Assembly: GCA_964225135.1 (NCBI GenBank) | Contig: CAXQNQ010000191.1 | Span: 1-6,360, forward strand | Reading direction: 5' to 3' | Length of the DNA stretch: 6,360 nucleotides | Source: AM-2324 sp964225135 | Lineage (GTDB): Bacteria > Bacteroidota > Bacteroidia > Chitinophagales > Saprospiraceae | Shown: positions 4,334 to 6,360 of the stretch, in pieces | Layout: every line of letters starts with the position of its first letter | Position numbering within the stretch: position 1 is the first letter of the stretch | The notes under the pieces: model-generated | Seen by the model: the letters and a program-made list of their open reading frames with translations, nothing else | Databases searched by the model: none | Told to the model about the DNA's origin: nothing | Made by a program: the position numbers and the translations under genes

Positions 4334-6360
4334 ATGAGTATAGACCATTTACCACCAGATGACCATATCCCACAAGAGGGAGATATGCAACCAGTAGAAC
4401 CTACTCAGGATGAATTACGTAGTAGACAACTACTAAGATTTAGAAAGTATATCAAGCGCCTATGGATGCTGATTGCATTGGGCGTTACGGGGTTTTTTGC
4501 CTTCTTTATCCTCCTTTCATTTGGCGATTTACCAGATACTAAAGAATTGGAGAATCCGAAGAGTGTTTTGGCTACCGAAGTGCTTGCAATAGATGGCTCA
4601 GTCTTGGGCCGGTTTTTCATCGAAAACAGAGTAAAAATTCCTTACGATTCCTTATCAAAGAATGTCGAAATGGCACTTTTAGCTACGGAGGATGAACGTT
4701 TTTACGAGCACTCTGGGATAGATTTTAGAGCACTGGGTAGAGTTTTTGTGAAGACAGTTGTCCAAGGAGATAAGAGTGGTGGAGGTGGTTCCACGATTAC
4801 CCAACAATTAGCCAAATTGCTTTTTACAGATAATGTATCTAGTAATTTGTTTGATCGCGCTATGCAGAAGTTTAGAGAGTGGATTATTTCCATTCAGTTA
4901 GAGCGGAAGTATACCAAGGGTGAAATCATGGCTATGTATCTCAATAAGTTTGATTTTTTAAATGACGGGGATGGTATTCAAGCGGCCTCTGAAGTATATT
5001 TTGGAAAGCCACAGAATGAATTACATGTAGAGGAAGCCGCTATGTTAGTGGGGATGTTGAAAAATCCTTCGTTGTTTAATCCCGTTTCTCAACTAAAATG
5101 GAAAAGAGACACCACGGTGAAAAGAAGAGAAGTGGTGATGTCTCAAATGGTTCGAAAAGGGTTTTTAACCAAAATGGAATACGATTCACTTCGTCAGATT
5201 CCTTATGACGGTTCTACTTTTAAAACAACTACTCATAATGACGGTACGGCGCAATATTTTAGAGGTGAATTATCTAAAGAAGTTCAACGAATCCTCAATA
5301 AAGACCAGTATAGAAAACCGGATGGCACGAAATACAACATCTATAGGGATGGATTAAAAATTTATACAACCATTGATCCTATTATCCAGAAACATATGGA
5401 GTCGGCTATGGTCAGTCATATGAAGAATCTACAGGCTAGATTCAACAAACACTGGAAGTATAAAAGGAAAAGTCCGTGGGATTTTAAAACGGAAGAGACT
5501 ACGGATGTGGCGATGAAGGCGCGGGAGTCTAAGAGAAATAGAATGGTGCAAGAATCTGGTCGCTATCAAAAAATGCGCAACAGCATGATGGCTGATGTGA
5601 CTGCAGCTGTTGAAAAGGAGAATGAAGGGGCCTTATTGCGACCTGTAGATATCAGGAGGATGCTTCAGGAAGAGCGAACTGGGAAAGAACTGGAGCGCTT
5701 GTTGAAAAAGGAGTACATCTCCAAGAAGATGGTGAAAAACTATAAGGCTACTATGAAGTCTGATTCTTGGGCGGCTTATAAAAAACAACACGAGGCCTTT
5801 TTGGAAGCCAGTGAAAAAGCATTCAACACACCGGTAGAAATGAAGGTATTTACCTATGAAAACAGCTCCTTTATTAAGGATACCATCATGTCACCAATGG
5901 ATTCCTTATTGTATCACCACAACTTCTTACAAATTGGTTCTTTGGCTGTAGATCCTAAAACGGGATATGTACAAGGTTGGTTAGGAGGAATCAATTATCG
6001 ATACTTTAAGTATGATCACGTAACCTCGGATCGTCAGGTAGGGTCTACTTTTAAACCATTTGTATATGCTGCTGCCATTGATAACTTGAGTATATCTCCA
6101 TGTATGGAAGTATATGATAGAGCACAGACTATCTTCCCTGACGAAGGACAATTTGGCCTATTAGAACCGTGGACTCCAGCTAATTCAGATGGTGAATATT
6201 CAGGTGAGAAAATAACTTTGAAAGATGGACTCAAACAATCCTTGAATACAGTATCTGTTAACTTAATGAAACGATTAGGTAATGTTGATTTAGTGCTTAA
6301 CTTGACCAGTCAGCTTGGTATTAATGAAGAAAAAATCCCAAGGTCTCCTTCTATTTGCTT
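4334..6360 (+). CDS. Class A penicillin-binding protein, PBP1A-like (3' end beyond window)
   Basis: This bifunctional peptidoglycan synthase polymerises lipid II with a GT51 domain and cross-links with a transpeptidase domain, anchored in the inner membrane and acting in the periplasm. An open frame of 675 codons runs off the right edge. It has a short, partly acidic cytosolic N-terminus (1-42) and one membrane helix (about 43-63, LWMLIALGVTGFFAFFILL). The GT51 domain has ATEDERFYEHSGID (117-130) with catalytic E119, GGSTITQQLAK (151-161), ERKYTKGEIMAMYLNK (190-205), and AMLVGMLKNPSLFNP (236-250). A long charged linker (about 372-496) follows. The transpeptidase starts near 535, with GSTFKPF containing nucleophile S571 and K574, and the SxN motif S636-L637-N638. 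The KTG motif would lie to the right. The ATG at 4334 is chosen because an in-frame TAA lies at 4286-4288 and the membrane helix follows properly. The leader is A-rich with no Shine-Dalgarno motif. PBP1A rather than PBP1C fits the motifs. Confidence 0.95.
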   Translation, partial: MSIDHLPPDDHIPQEGDMQPVEPTQDELRSRQLLRFRKYIKRLWMLIALGVTGFFAFFILLSFGDLPDTKELENPKSVLATEVLAIDGSVLGRFFIENRVKIPYDSLSKNVEMALLATEDERFYEHSGIDFRALGRVFVKTVVQGDKSGGGGSTITQQLAKLLFTDNVSSNLFDRAMQKFREWIISIQLERKYTKGEIMAMYLNKFDFLNDGDGIQAASEVYFGKPQNELHVEEAAMLVGMLKNPSLFNPVSQLKWKRDTTVKRREVVMSQMVRKGFLTKMEYDSLRQIPYDGSTFKTTTHNDGTAQYFRGELSKEVQRILNKDQYRKPDGTKYNIYRDGLKIYTTIDPIIQKHMESAMVSHMKNLQARFNKHWKYKRKSPWDFKTEETTDVAMKARESKRNRMVQESGRYQKMRNSMMADVTAAVEKENEGALLRPVDIRRMLQEERTGKELERLLKKEYISKKMVKNYKATMKSDSWAAYKKQHEAFLEASEKAFNTPVEMKVFTYENSSFIKDTIMSPMDSLLYHHNFLQIGSLAVDPKTGYVQGWLGGINYRYFKYDHVTSDRQVGSTFKPFVYAAAIDNLSISPCMEVYDRAQTIFPDEGQFGLLEPWTPANSDGEYSGEKITLKDGLKQSLNTVSVNLMKRLGNVDLVLNLTSQLGINEEKIPRSPSIC

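Noticed and set aside
1..6360. Search for a defence island, toxin-antitoxin pair, CRISPR array, insertion sequence, tRNA or riboswitch.
   Set aside because: Nearly all bases are accounted for by housekeeping genes. There are no spaced repeats, transposase motifs or tRNA-like folds visible by eye, and no evidence for a novel system.

Overview
The window looks like an ordinary chromosomal stretch from a member of the Bacteroidota, most likely a Cytophagales-type marine or soil bacterium. The clues are low GC content, A-rich leaders without Shine-Dalgarno motifs, a DUF5606 gene (a family I know only from Bacteroidota), a single-chain E1 alpha+beta 2-oxoacid dehydrogenase, a class A PBP with the Bacteroidota-type domain linker, and a promoter -7 element that fits TAnnTTTG exactly. 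The genus cannot be read from this sequence.

Layout. Positions 1-1596 (+) hold three tightly packed genes: the 3' end of a SAM hydroxide adenosyltransferase (DUF62), a small antibiotic-biosynthesis-monooxygenase (ABM) fold protein, and aroB (3-dehydroquinate synthase). Gaps of 5 and 8 bases suggest one transcript. Converging on aroB from the right is a two-gene minus-strand unit: a fused E1 (4082 down to 2082), then a DUF5606 protein (2060 down to 1623), 21 bases apart. The 26-base gap between the converging units holds a perfect 7-bp hairpin with a U6 tract on the minus strand, so it terminates the E1-DUF5606 transcript. Its far arm begins with the aroB stop codon.

From 4083 to 4333 lies a 251-base divergent intergenic region. 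It carries a consensus Bacteroidota -7 element for the E1 unit and three copies of the octamer TTGCGATT; two form an inverted repeat around that -7 element. To its right a class A penicillin-binding protein (PBP1A-like) starts at 4334 (+) and runs off the window. Its transglycosylase domain is complete, and its transpeptidase domain is cut after the SxN motif.

The genes serve unrelated housekeeping jobs: shikimate pathway, 2-oxoacid oxidation and peptidoglycan synthesis. I see no defence system, mobile element, CRISPR array, tRNA or rRNA, and no sign of a previously undescribed system. The most interesting non-coding signal is the TTGCGATT repeat set in the divergent promoter region.
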